This document shows, piece after piece, positions 13,154 to 19,273 of a DNA stretch of 34,006 nt; position 1 is the first letter of the stretch; each line of letters opens with the position of its first letter. Source of the stretch: a virus; the IMG/VR virus record IMGVR_UViG_3300044614_000743, positions 1 through 34,006 of that record. The stretch is one strand, 5' to 3'. Made by a program: the position numbers and the translations under genes. A model generated the notes under the pieces. That model saw nothing but the letters and a program-made list of their open reading frames with translations, ran no database searches and was not told the origin of the DNA.

Positions 13154-13369
13154 ATGAAAAAAGATAAAGAATACCTTGAAAGAGTAGACAAATATTCAGA
13201 TGATATATTAAAAAATGTATTTAGCAAAGGAGAAAATGAAGAGATTTCAAAAGATGATGAAAACCAAATAGAAGAAAATTGTAAATGTAATATTTTAGGT
13301 TTTGTTTTATTAGCCATATCATCGTATATCGTAGTAAACCTTGTCATTCACGTATTTACTTTACTTTAA
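13154..13369 (+). CDS. Small tail-anchored membrane protein
   Basis: 71 residues: a charged N-terminal two-thirds (KKDKEYLERVDKYSDDILKN), a Cys pair (NCKCN) and one C-terminal transmembrane helix (GFVLLAISSYIVVNLVIHVF). This orientation suggests a cytoplasmic domain held at the inner membrane. No family recognised. The stop lies within 16 bases of the next ATG, inside the first copy of the repeated start box. Confidence 0.6.
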   Translation: MKKDKEYLERVDKYSDDILKNVFSKGENEEISKDDENQIEENCKCNILGFVLLAISSYIVVNLVIHVFTLL

Positions 13370-13393
13370 TTAAAAACAAATAATATGACAGCA
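13369..13393 (+). repeat. Repeated translation-start box, copy 1
   Basis: 25-base sequence ATTAAAAACAAATAAT + ATGACAGCA, spanning the ATG of the 13385 gene. Exact copies lie at 13712-13736 and 14192-14216. The A-rich part fits the way Bacteroidota start translation without a Shine-Dalgarno sequence. Confidence 0.75.
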
Positions 13394-13726
13394 TTTAAAA
13401 CATATAGAAAAACAGCAACAGTTCAAGCTAAACTATTTGAAGAAGGAGATGAAGATGGATTTATAAGTAGGTATTACAACGATGAAGATGTTGATGAGGA
13501 TGGTTGCATACACACTTCTGGTCTTATTGGTGAACACGAAATCAAAGTACCATATGTATCTACACTTGAAAATCAAAGACATATGAGTCACGGTTTTGGT
13601 AGAGAATATCTGTGTGTTGGAGTAAAAGGTGAAAGATGGCTTGTTGATAAAGATATTTTTGAAGCAACTTATGAGATTGTGCAGGAAAGTCCTGACACAT
13701 CTTCCCCTAACATTAAAAACAAATAA
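13385..13726 (+). CDS. Conserved phage hypothetical (PGDYG-like region)
   Basis: 113 residues. An acidic N-terminal half (EEGDEDGFISRYYNDEDVDE) is followed by a block IKVPYVSTLENQRHMSHGFG leading to REYLCVGVKGERWLVDKDIF and EATYEIV, which resembles the small PGDYG-type domain seen in many phages ('GdyivvG.kGE.W.v...iFe.tYe'). Function unknown. The final residues NIKNK are encoded by the next copy of the repeated start box, so the C-terminus may be a by-product of that element. Confidence 0.65.
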   Translation: MTAFKTYRKTATVQAKLFEEGDEDGFISRYYNDEDVDEDGCIHTSGLIGEHEIKVPYVSTLENQRHMSHGFGREYLCVGVKGERWLVDKDIFEATYEIVQESPDTSSPNIKNK

Positions 13727-13736
13727 TATGACAGCA
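13712..13736 (+). repeat. Repeated translation-start box, copy 2
   Basis: Exact copy of the 25-base box at 13369-13393, here covering the end of the 13385 gene and the ATG at 13728. The identity to copy 3 extends upstream with one mismatch (13701-13711) and downstream to 13742. Confidence 0.75.
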
Positions 13737-13952
13737 GTAGAATATATACAACAAGAATTCTTGAAAAAACTAACTGATGAGAATTATAACATATCATTTG
13801 ATGAAATTATTGAAAAAGCCAAAGCAATGAATAAAGAACAGATAATTGATGCTCACATAGAAGGGCAACGAGTTTTTGATAAACACGACCATACACAGTG
13901 GACAAATGACCAAGCAGAACAATACTACAACGAAACCTATAAAAACAAATAA
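13728..13952 (+). CDS. Member of the five-copy small protein family (copy 4)
   Basis: 74 residues from ATG 13728: start MTAVEYIQQEFLKKL, central IEKAKAMNKEQIIDAHIEGQ, end AEQYYNETYKNK. It begins one base after the preceding stop, within start box copy 2, and is one of the two members that share an identical initiation region. Function unknown. Confidence 0.75.
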   Translation: MTAVEYIQQEFLKKLTDENYNISFDEIIEKAKAMNKEQIIDAHIEGQRVFDKHDHTQWTNDQAEQYYNETYKNK

Positions 13953-13954
13953 AT

Positions 13955-14206
13955 ATGGCAAAGATTACTTTAACAAACAAAGAAAATGGATTTACTAAAG
14001 TTATTGAAGTTAGCTACAACACAGCAAATGATGTTTATCATTGTTTGGATAAATATTATTGGCAAAAAGACACAAAATTAAAAGGTCTTGAAATTAGAGA
14101 TATAGATGACAATATAACTTTTGTAAGCACTAATGGAATAACCGAATTTACCATTGATGGCTCATTTGTTACAATTGAATATTCCCTTAACATTAAAAAC
14201 AAATAA
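13955..14206 (+). CDS. Hypothetical beta-rich protein
   Basis: 83 residues, probably mostly beta strands (KITLTNKENGFTKVIEVSYN; ITEFTIDGSFVTIEYSL). No family recognised. It lies between family copies 4 and 5 and ends, like the 13385 protein, in NIKNK because the repeated start box covers its stop. The arrangement suggests that a unit of (other gene + start box + family member) was duplicated. Confidence 0.6.
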   Translation: MAKITLTNKENGFTKVIEVSYNTANDVYHCLDKYYWQKDTKLKGLEIRDIDDNITFVSTNGITEFTIDGSFVTIEYSLNIKNK

Positions 14207-14216
14207 TATGACAGCA
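14192..14216 (+). repeat. Repeated translation-start box, copy 3
   Basis: Third exact copy of the 25-base box, exactly 480 bases after copy 2, covering the end of the 13955 gene and the ATG at 14208. Confidence 0.75.
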
Positions 14217-14450
14217 GTAGAATGGTTACTGTATCACTTTGATGAGATATACCATATTAAAAAAAAGTTTCTGCCATCTGATTGGGAGTTTCTTGAAGAA
14301 ACATCAAAAGCAATGGATAAGCAACAAAAGAAGGATGATTTTAATGCGGGATATAGACAAGCAGAAGAAGATAATGGAATTGATGGAGTTATAGACATTA
14401 GCGAATTCAATAATGCAGAACAATACTACAACGAAACATATAAAAAATGA
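14208..14450 (+). CDS. Member of the five-copy small protein family (copy 5)
   Basis: 80 residues from ATG 14208: start MTAVEWLLYHFDEI, central ETSKAMDKQQKKDDFNAGYR (the EKEQII block is changed to DKQQKKD), end AEQYYNETYKK. The end is nearly identical to copy 4 while the middle has diverged. The stop overlaps the methyltransferase ATG (ATGA). Confidence 0.75.
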   Translation: MTAVEWLLYHFDEIYHIKKKFLPSDWEFLEETSKAMDKQQKKDDFNAGYRQAEEDNGIDGVIDISEFNNAEQYYNETYKK

Positions 14451-15073
14451 CAACTTTAGAACTACATGGCATTTACCATGAACTAGCCTTTTGGCAGCAA
14501 TTTGTAAAGACAGACCGATTCCTTAGCGGATGGGTTAAAAAAGTAAAGACACCTGAACTACACCAAGAAACAGTAGATTTTATTAAAAGTGTTCCACACG
14601 AAACTGTATTGGATGTAGGATCAGGAGTAGTCTCTATTCTCAATGGCTTAGTAAATGTTAGGGCTGTGGACCCATTAGGAGACCTTTACAGGCTTGTGTT
14701 TGATTATGAAAGACATAAGCTAGCTCCACCAATGGCCTTTCCTGCTGAGGAATTACCCTTTAAAAATGACTACGAAATAGTTCACATAAGTAATGCAATT
14801 GACCACACCCAAGATCCTGTAAAGGCTTTTAGTTCGTTATATAAATCAGTCAAACCTGGAGGTTATTTAATAATTCAAGGTTTTGAGAATGAGGCAACAC
14901 ACGAAAATTGGCAAGGCTTTCATCAGCACGATATTTATTGTGATGAAAATTCAATTAAAATAAGATATAAAGAAAATATTTATACTACCATAGATGAAAA
15001 CCCTTATAAACTAATTAGAAAGCAACTAGGAGATAAAACTTGGTTTATTTATATAGTACAAAAACCTAAATAA
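14447..15073 (+). CDS. SAM-dependent methyltransferase (class I, Methyltransf_11-like)
   Basis: 208 residues. Motif I is VLDVGSG (54-60), the acidic residue after strand 2 is in AVDPLGD (Asp75), and VHISNAIDHTQDPVKAFSSL followed by YKSVKPGGYLIIQGF are the canonical motif IV and post-motif regions. Family members methylate small molecules, sugars or lipids. Its place between glycosyltransferases and a sugar-phosphatase-like gene suggests methylation of a glycan, though a nucleic-acid target cannot be excluded (no DPPY-type motif is present). The ATG overlaps the upstream stop; the stop overlaps the next ATG. Confidence 0.8.
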   Translation: MTTLELHGIYHELAFWQQFVKTDRFLSGWVKKVKTPELHQETVDFIKSVPHETVLDVGSGVVSILNGLVNVRAVDPLGDLYRLVFDYERHKLAPPMAFPAEELPFKNDYEIVHISNAIDHTQDPVKAFSSLYKSVKPGGYLIIQGFENEATHENWQGFHQHDIYCDENSIKIRYKENIYTTIDENPYKLIRKQLGDKTWFIYIVQKPK

Positions 15074-15504
15074 TGACAATTTGCGTAGATGTAGATGGCG
15101 TTCTTACGGATGGTAAGATATGGGTAAACCATCAAGGGGAAATAATTAAGTCATTCAATAACAAAGACTTAGGAGCCATTAAGGAACTTATTTCCATGGG
15201 ATTCGAGGTGCATATTGTCACGGCCTCCTCATGGCCAGGTGCAGATCATTACCTAAGAAGGTCGGGTGCTGAGATGACAATACTTAGAAACAAAGAATTA
15301 ATCCCTTTTGATTATCAGATTGCTATAGGGGATTCATCATGGGATACCCCTATGTTTCAAAAGGCTAGATATTGTTTTTGCCCATCAGACGCTAGTGAAG
15401 AAGTAAAGTCTTTAGATGGTATGCACATTCTAAAGTGCAAAGGTGGTCAAGGTGTTATGTTAGAGATGGTTAGGATACTATCTGACTGGAATAGCAAATT
15501 GTAA
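15073..15504 (+). CDS. HAD-superfamily phosphatase, KdsC-like
   Basis: 143 residues with the full C0-type HAD set: DVDGVLTDG (nucleophile Asp6, acid Asp8), Thr50 in IVTASS, Lys74, and GDSSWD (Asp87, Asp91). The small size without a cap domain, the start DVDGVLTDGKIWV and the C-terminal ASEEVKS plus KGGQGVMLEMVR closely follow KdsC (KDO-8-phosphate phosphatase) and related acylneuraminate-9-phosphate phosphatases. The substrate is probably a sugar phosphate. It is the last gene of the plus-strand cassette, followed at once by the repeat array. A role in making or recycling a sugar for the upstream transferases is inferred. Confidence 0.8.
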   Translation: MTICVDVDGVLTDGKIWVNHQGEIIKSFNNKDLGAIKELISMGFEVHIVTASSWPGADHYLRRSGAEMTILRNKELIPFDYQIAIGDSSWDTPMFQKARYCFCPSDASEEVKSLDGMHILKCKGGQGVMLEMVRILSDWNSKL

Positions 15505-15720
15505 TTTCCACGGCTGGTATTTCCACTGCCCCTTTTTAATTTCCACGGGGTATATATTTCCACGGGTGGTAAAAATTCCATCGGCTACCCAATAAAAATT
15601 CCATCGGCCCCTTACTAAAAATTCCACTGGCTACCTGATAAAAATTCCACTGGCGGGGTATGGAAAAAATTCCACTGGCCCCCTTGTGCATTTCCACGGC
15701 CCCCCTTGACATTTCTACGG
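15503..15720. repeat. Iteron-like array of eleven direct repeats
   Basis: Eleven same-direction copies of a motif close to (A)ATTCCACTGGC or ATTTCCACGGC. TTCCA begins at 15506, 15521, 15541, 15558, 15576, 15599, 15622, 15645, 15670, 15692 and 15713 (TTCTA in the last). Spacing is 15-25 bp, and 21-25 bp over the last six steps, about two helical turns. Each copy is preceded by A/T and followed by a G/C block. Frames do not stay in phase, so it is not coding. It lies between converging operons, so a promoter role is unlikely. An origin or a binding array for a replication or partition protein fits best. Confidence 0.8.
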
Positions 15721-15882
15721 TAGGGGTAAACGCTTAGTGCATAAGTGTAAGTACTTAGTTTTGCCTAGTTCAGCCCGTTAGGGCGCTTACTTAATATGTT
15801 TGCTTTTTTAGTTCATTAGTAGCTATTTAAAGGGCTAAAAAAATAAGTTAAGGAAAGGACAAGGATAAAAAAAATAGGCCCT
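15721..15882. other. AT-rich non-coding stretch beside the repeat array
   Basis: No gene seen. It contains a short hairpin GCCC-GTTA-GGGC (15773-15784), with a T-run only about 20 bases later, and A-rich tracts near 15840-15880. Adjacent to an iteron-like array, such AT-rich DNA could serve as an unwinding region, but nothing in it proves this. Confidence 0.45.
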
Positions 15883-15903
15883 AAAAAAAGGCCCTAAGGC
15901 CTT
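15883..15903 (-). terminator. Intrinsic terminator of the leftward accessory operon
   Basis: Minus strand: AAGGCC, loop TTAG, GGCCTT, then a T-run, starting 4 bases after the stop at 15907. A second GGGCC/T-run follows at once, perhaps reinforcing it. Confidence 0.75.
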
Positions 15904-15906
15904 ATA

Positions 15907-16143
15907 TTATCTTGAAGCAATAAATTTGACGATATTAACGATATTATTTTTATATCGTGAATCATAAGTATTGACTAATTGATCGTAAAAAGACTCGGAA
16001 ACGCCTTCAAAAGTTCCTGAGCGGCCTTCGTTAATCTTTAAAATGTTCCCCTCAGCTTTAATAGTCCTGTCAAGCCCAGGCCAAAGAGAAAGGGTAACAA
16101 ATTGCCCGCTCATAGCTTCTAAATGTTCAATAATGTGGTTCAT
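15907..16143 (-). CDS. Hypothetical protein
   Basis: 78 residues: MNHIIEHLEAMSGQFVTLSL, then IKAEGNILKINEGRSGTFEG and a basic C-terminus (YKNNIVNIVKFIASR). The middle looks like a small beta barrel; no family recognised. It is the last gene of the leftward accessory operon, between a compact inverted repeat upstream and a strong terminator downstream. Confidence 0.65.
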   Translation of the reverse strand: MNHIIEHLEAMSGQFVTLSLWPGLDRTIKAEGNILKINEGRSGTFEGVSESFYDQLVNTYDSRYKNNIVNIVKFIASR

Positions 16144-16155
16144 AAATGTATTTTT

Positions 16156-16197
16156 GGTTAATACGGACCTAGAAAGGCCCGTTTCGGGTATTCAACC
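16156..16197. repeat. Structured inverted repeat between two leftward genes
   Basis: GGTTAATAC (16156-16164) pairs with GTATT-C-AACC (16188-16197), 9 bp with one bulge. Inside lies CCCG-TTT-CGGG, whose last G is shared with the outer arm. It fills most of the 58-base gap between the 16202 stop and the 16143 start, so in RNA it would be an intercistronic hairpin or a weak terminator. Confidence 0.5.
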
Positions 16198-16201
16198 CTC
16201 A

Positions 16202-17065
16202 TCAGTTAACCTGAGCAAAAAAGTTGTCGGCAATTGGCCAGTTAATGACGTGGCAACCTATTTTAATCGTTTCGGGGTTATTGTCAATAAGTGTAAAGCC
16301 ATCAATCTTTTCCCCTTTACAATTTTCACCGTTTTTTAGTTTATTGTATAACCTTTTGGCAGCTTCTAAGCTAACCCTGGCCCCTTTTGTGGTTTGTATT
16401 TCGGTACCGTCACTGGTTAGTCTAAAATGCACGGGTATGTTGTATAAAGTACCGTGAAATTCACCGATAAGCCATTTTTTAAGGTTGTCATGCTGTTTAA
16501 TTAGCTCTTTTGCCTTTTTTTCCTCATCCCTTTGCTTTTCTGTGTCCTTGATATATTGGTATTTTTTTTCAGCTTCGCCCCAGTTTGGAAAATCAGAAAC
16601 AGAAACGGGCAAAAGATTAAATAAAGCCGCAATATTGTTAATATCGTCGAATTTGTTTTTAGCGTCAATAAAATGATAAAAGTTTGAACGGGCCGTTAAC
16701 TGTTTGTTAATCAAGTCATTGGTCTGTTTTTTTAATTCGTCAACTATAGCGCTGATATCCTCAACCCTAATAAATTGACGTCCACAAGACCTAACAAAAG
16801 GCACTTTAAATACTTCTATCCCATCAGGAATTGAACGCCAAACGTGGCTAGTATGTTTTGCTGTTGTATTACTGTAGCCGTTAGAATTGACAAAACAAAC
16901 CTGTTCGCCGTCCTCAGTAGTTAAAAACCGGGCAATTTCATAATGAGGCCCATAAGAATAAATAACAGGCCCATCGAAATACATTGAACTACCGCGGCCC
17001 TCAGGTTGTAATTGGTTTGCCCAGGCGTGACAAAGTGCGGGGTTTGAACTAAATACTTTTCTCAT
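16202..17065 (-). CDS. Conserved phage protein of unknown function (DUF8033-like N-terminal region)
   Basis: 287 residues. The first ~110 (HAWANQLQPEGRGSSMYFDG; PVIYSYGPHYEIARFLT; CFVNSNGYSNTTAKHTSHVW; RSIPDGIEVFKVPF) resemble a region found in many phage proteins of unknown function, with conserved YSYG.HY and NS.GYS..TakH motifs. A long charged helix follows (about 165-200, EKKYQYIKDTEKQRDEEKKA), then a C-terminal beta-rich domain (FHGTLYNIPVHFRLTSDGTE). Recent protein-family names for the first part are recalled, not checked. It is the main gene of the leftward accessory operon. Confidence 0.65.
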   Translation of the reverse strand: MRKVFSSNPALCHAWANQLQPEGRGSSMYFDGPVIYSYGPHYEIARFLTTEDGEQVCFVNSNGYSNTTAKHTSHVWRSIPDGIEVFKVPFVRSCGRQFIRVEDISAIVDELKKQTNDLINKQLTARSNFYHFIDAKNKFDDINNIAALFNLLPVSVSDFPNWGEAEKKYQYIKDTEKQRDEEKKAKELIKQHDNLKKWLIGEFHGTLYNIPVHFRLTSDGTEIQTTKGARVSLEAAKRLYNKLKNGENCKGEKIDGFTLIDNNPETIKIGCHVINWPIADNFFAQVN

Positions 17066-17080
17066 AATCGTTGATTTTAA

Positions 17081-17164
17081 TTATTTACAAAATTGATCTT
17101 GCAAAAGGCCAACTAAATAACAGACGGCCATAAGTACAAATAAAAGGGTTAATAACTGTTTCAT
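17081..17164 (-). CDS. 27-residue membrane peptide
   Basis: MKQLLTLLFVLMAVCYLVGL with tail LQDQFCK: one membrane helix or an uncleaved signal. Its ATG overlaps the stop of the 17481 gene exactly (ATGA). It has the same length and coupling as the peptide at 5338-5421, but no sequence identity is obvious. Function unknown. Confidence 0.5.
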   Translation of the reverse strand: MKQLLTLLFVLMAVCYLVGLLQDQFCK

Positions 17165-17481
17165 TTTATTTTATTTTTTAGTTGATTAATTACGTATTCC
17201 TCAAGATCAAAGACTTTTGAAATTGCCAACTGTTCAGCCTGTTCCTCAGTTTTGTTGCTTTTGCGCTTGCATTCAATTAAAAGTTGCTTAATACCTGAAA
17301 AAGCCGAATAAGATTCAATAATAATACCGTCCGCCCTCCTTTCAACCTGGACAGGGGTAACGCTTAAGTAATAACCGCGCGCCTCATTACGGCTAGTGAA
17401 ATAATTCATGCCGCCCTTGTGGTAATAAGTACAGCTTTTTAACTCGTAATTAGTGCCCTCGATTTTTGTGTAGTTTTTCAT
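17161..17481 (-). CDS. Hypothetical protein
   Basis: 106 residues: alpha/beta, with GYYLSVTPVQVERRADGIII followed by ESYSAFSGIKQLLIECKRKS and a Lys-rich C-terminal helix. I have seen this pattern ('gYYLsvtPv....' plus 'a.sG.k.ll.e..R.s') in other phage hypotheticals, but no function is known to me. It is part of the leftward operon driven by the 17629-17661 promoter. Confidence 0.65.
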   Translation of the reverse strand: MKNYTKIEGTNYELKSCTYYHKGGMNYFTSRNEARGYYLSVTPVQVERRADGIIIESYSAFSGIKQLLIECKRKSNKTEEQAEQLAISKVFDLEEYVINQLKNKIK

Positions 17482-17492
17482 AAATAGTTAAA

Positions 17493-17600
17493 TTAAATGT
17501 TAGATGATAAAATAGTATAGCCATTGCTGATACTAAAAAAGTCACGGAAATACCAGCGAATAGAGACAGTTACTTTGCGGAGTGTGTTAGCTTTTTTCAT
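17493..17600 (-). CDS. Possible 35-residue basic peptide, first in the leftward operon
   Basis: MKKANTLRKVTVSIRWYFRD plus FFSISNGYTILSSNI. It starts about 23 bases after the likely transcription start of a good promoter and ends 11 bases before the next gene. No family is recognised; it could be a leader peptide or only untranslated leader. Confidence 0.4.
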   Translation of the reverse strand: MKKANTLRKVTVSIRWYFRDFFSISNGYTILSSNI

Positions 17601-17628
17601 GTTGTTAAATGTTTGGTTAATTAATAAT

Positions 17629-17661
17629 CAAATATACATACATGTTAAATAGGATTCCAAA
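17629..17661 (-). promoter_or_regulatory. Bacteroidota-type promoter of the leftward accessory operon
   Basis: Minus strand: TTTG (17661-17658), 21-base spacer, TATATTTG (17636-17629), a full match to TTTG / TAnnTTTG. It reads toward the 17600-to-15907 genes. Confidence 0.7.
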
Positions 17662-17691
17662 TAAATATACATATTTTTTTAAAAATAGGGG

Positions 17692-17719
17692 TTTGTTTCT
17701 CTGTGTATAAGTATATTTC
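17692..17719 (+). promoter_or_regulatory. Possible promoter of the late (packaging) operon
   Basis: TTTG (17692-17695), 16-base spacer, TATATTTC (17712-17719), one mismatch from TAnnTTTG. The start would fall near 17724, about 84 bases before the terminase gene. Confidence 0.4.
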
Positions 17720-17723
17720 ATTA

Positions 17724-17742
17724 ATACTAAAAAATTTAGTAT
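17724..17742. promoter_or_regulatory. Palindrome at the predicted late transcription start
   Basis: ATACTAAA, spacer AAA, TTTAGTAT: a perfect 8-bp inverted repeat placed right at the likely +1 of the late operon. A dimeric repressor or activator site is a reasonable guess. Confidence 0.5.
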
Positions 17743-17807
17743 ATTGTGCTAAGAATTAAGGCGGAGAATTACAATAACAAGCATAGAAACACGAAAATAA
17801 CAGGCAC

Positions 17808-18218
17808 TTGCCAATACCTCCCGAGCATACTAAATGGAAGCCTGGTCAGTCAGGGAACCCGAACGGAAGACCAAAGAAGCTCCCGGACCTGGACAAGTTG
17901 ATGGCTGAGGTTCTAGGACCGAATAAGAACGGGCGTGACGGCATGGAAGTTATTATCGAGGCCATGCTTAAGAAAGCCGCCAAAGGTGATGTAAAGGCCG
18001 CCGAATTGCTTTTGAATCGTGGATACGGGAAGGCCAAGCAGTTTATATCAATGAACCATGAGGGGGGCGTTAATATAGTATTCGAACAGGCAACAGCACA
18101 ACCACAGCATGAAGAATATCAAGATCAAGTTTACGGAAGTATTCAGGAAGAATCGGGAAGCATACGATCTGAGGACCTACCGAGTAATTGCGAACCAGGG
18201 GAGCACCCGATCGGGTAA
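17808..18218 (+). CDS. Terminase small subunit (DUF5681-type)
   Basis: 136 residues from a TTG; no ATG or GTG occurs before the in-frame stop at 17784. The N-terminal TKWKPGQSGNPNGRPKKLPD is the DUF5681 signature found at the start of many phage small terminases. The next part (LDKLMAEVLG; AMLKKAAKGDVKAAELLLNR; GYGKAKQ) is helical and fits the DNA-recognition and oligomer core. It binds the packaging site and hands DNA to the large subunit. The last 36 codons overlap the start of the large subunit in another frame, so this Gln/Glu/Ser-rich tail may be a by-product of the overlap. Confidence 0.8.
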   Translation: MPIPPEHTKWKPGQSGNPNGRPKKLPDLDKLMAEVLGPNKNGRDGMEVIIEAMLKKAAKGDVKAAELLLNRGYGKAKQFISMNHEGGVNIVFEQATAQPQHEEYQDQVYGSIQEESGSIRSEDLPSNCEPGEHPIG

Positions 18219-19272
18219 AACCTATTCGATAGCTCAGTTATTAGCTCTTTACATACCGCATAAGGAAAAAGTAAGTATCTCAATCGTCAGCCCTTCATTA
18301 CCCCACTTGAAAAGGGGAGCGAGGCGGGACGTTCTTGAAATACTGGAAAAGGCCGAGCTGTATTCGGATGACGCCTTCAATAAGACCGACAATATATATA
18401 ATTTCCCAAACGGAAGTTATATAGAGTTTTTCGGGGCTGAGGATGCCGGAAAGGTTAGAGGGCCGGGTAGGGATATTCTATATATAAACGAGGCCAACCT
18501 ACTCAGTCAATCGATATACCAACAATTAGCTTTTAGAACGCGTAAGACGATATTCCTAGACTTCAATCCAGTGGATGAATCTTCATGGGTTTATGATGTA
18601 GCCGATAAGGAAGGGAACTTATTAATCCACTCTACTTACAAGGATAACCCCTTTCTACCGAAGGAGCAAGTTAACGAGATTGAAAGCCTGAAGGAAGCGG
18701 ATGCGAATCTTTGGAAGGTTTACGGGTTAGGCGAAAGGGGAACGAGTCAGGAAATAATCTACACACACTGGAAGCAAGGCGAATTTCCTGAAGGTTGTGA
18801 GGTTGTGTACGGGTTGGACTTTGGTTATTCGGTCCCAACGGCAATGGTTAAGGTTGGCTTTAAAGAGGGCAAGACTTATGTCGAGGAAATGATATACCAA
18901 ACCAAGCTAACTACTAGCGATCTAGCGGAACGATTAAAGGACTTAGGGATAAGCAATTACGTTGAAATTTTTTGCGATAATGCCGAACCTAAGACAATAG
19001 AGGAGTTGACGAGGGCCGGCTTTAATGCGAAGCCCGCTTCTAAAGACGTTTACGCTGGAATACAAAAGGTTAAGAGTCAACCGCTTATAATTAGTCCTTC
19101 GAGTGTTAACCTGATTAAAGAGATTAGGTCATACAGATGGAAGGTTGATAAGGATGGCAAGATTCATCAGAACGAGGAGCCTGTAAAAATGTGGGATCAC
19201 TTGTGTGACGCTATGCGGTACGCTATTTATACAAAATTAAATAAGCCGAGATTCGAGGTCTTGGCGTGGTAA
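18109..19272 (+). CDS. terL: Terminase large subunit
   Basis: 387-residue packaging motor and nuclease. Walker A GSTRSGKT (31-38), Walker B-like DILYINEAN (122-130, catalytic Glu128), coupling region LDFNPVDESSWVYD (150-163). The RNase H-like nuclease half has LDFGY (Asp237), IFCDNAEP (Asp290) and WDHLCDAMRY (Asp363, Asp367). It is complete but rather short for the family. The start at MKNIKIKFTEVFRKN is preferred because it gives the family's normal N-terminus, even though it lies 110 bases inside the small-subunit gene. Codon use looks richer in G and C than in the portal gene that follows. Confidence 0.93.
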   Translation: MKNIKIKFTEVFRKNREAYDLRTYRVIANQGSTRSGKTYSIAQLLALYIPHKEKVSISIVSPSLPHLKRGARRDVLEILEKAELYSDDAFNKTDNIYNFPNGSYIEFFGAEDAGKVRGPGRDILYINEANLLSQSIYQQLAFRTRKTIFLDFNPVDESSWVYDVADKEGNLLIHSTYKDNPFLPKEQVNEIESLKEADANLWKVYGLGERGTSQEIIYTHWKQGEFPEGCEVVYGLDFGYSVPTAMVKVGFKEGKTYVEEMIYQTKLTTSDLAERLKDLGISNYVEIFCDNAEPKTIEELTRAGFNAKPASKDVYAGIQKVKSQPLIISPSSVNLIKEIRSYRWKVDKDGKIHQNEEPVKMWDHLCDAMRYAIYTKLNKPRFEVLAW

Positions 19273-19273
19273 T

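Noticed and set aside
13066-13347. Minus-strand ORF across two small plus-strand genes
   Set aside because: Antisense to two well-packed plus-strand genes; its Phe/Ser-rich sequence is typical of the complement of Lys/Glu-rich coding DNA.
15503-15720. CRISPR array
   Set aside because: Repeats are only about 10-13 bases with spacers of similar size, spacing is irregular, and no cas gene is present; iteron-like repeats fit better.
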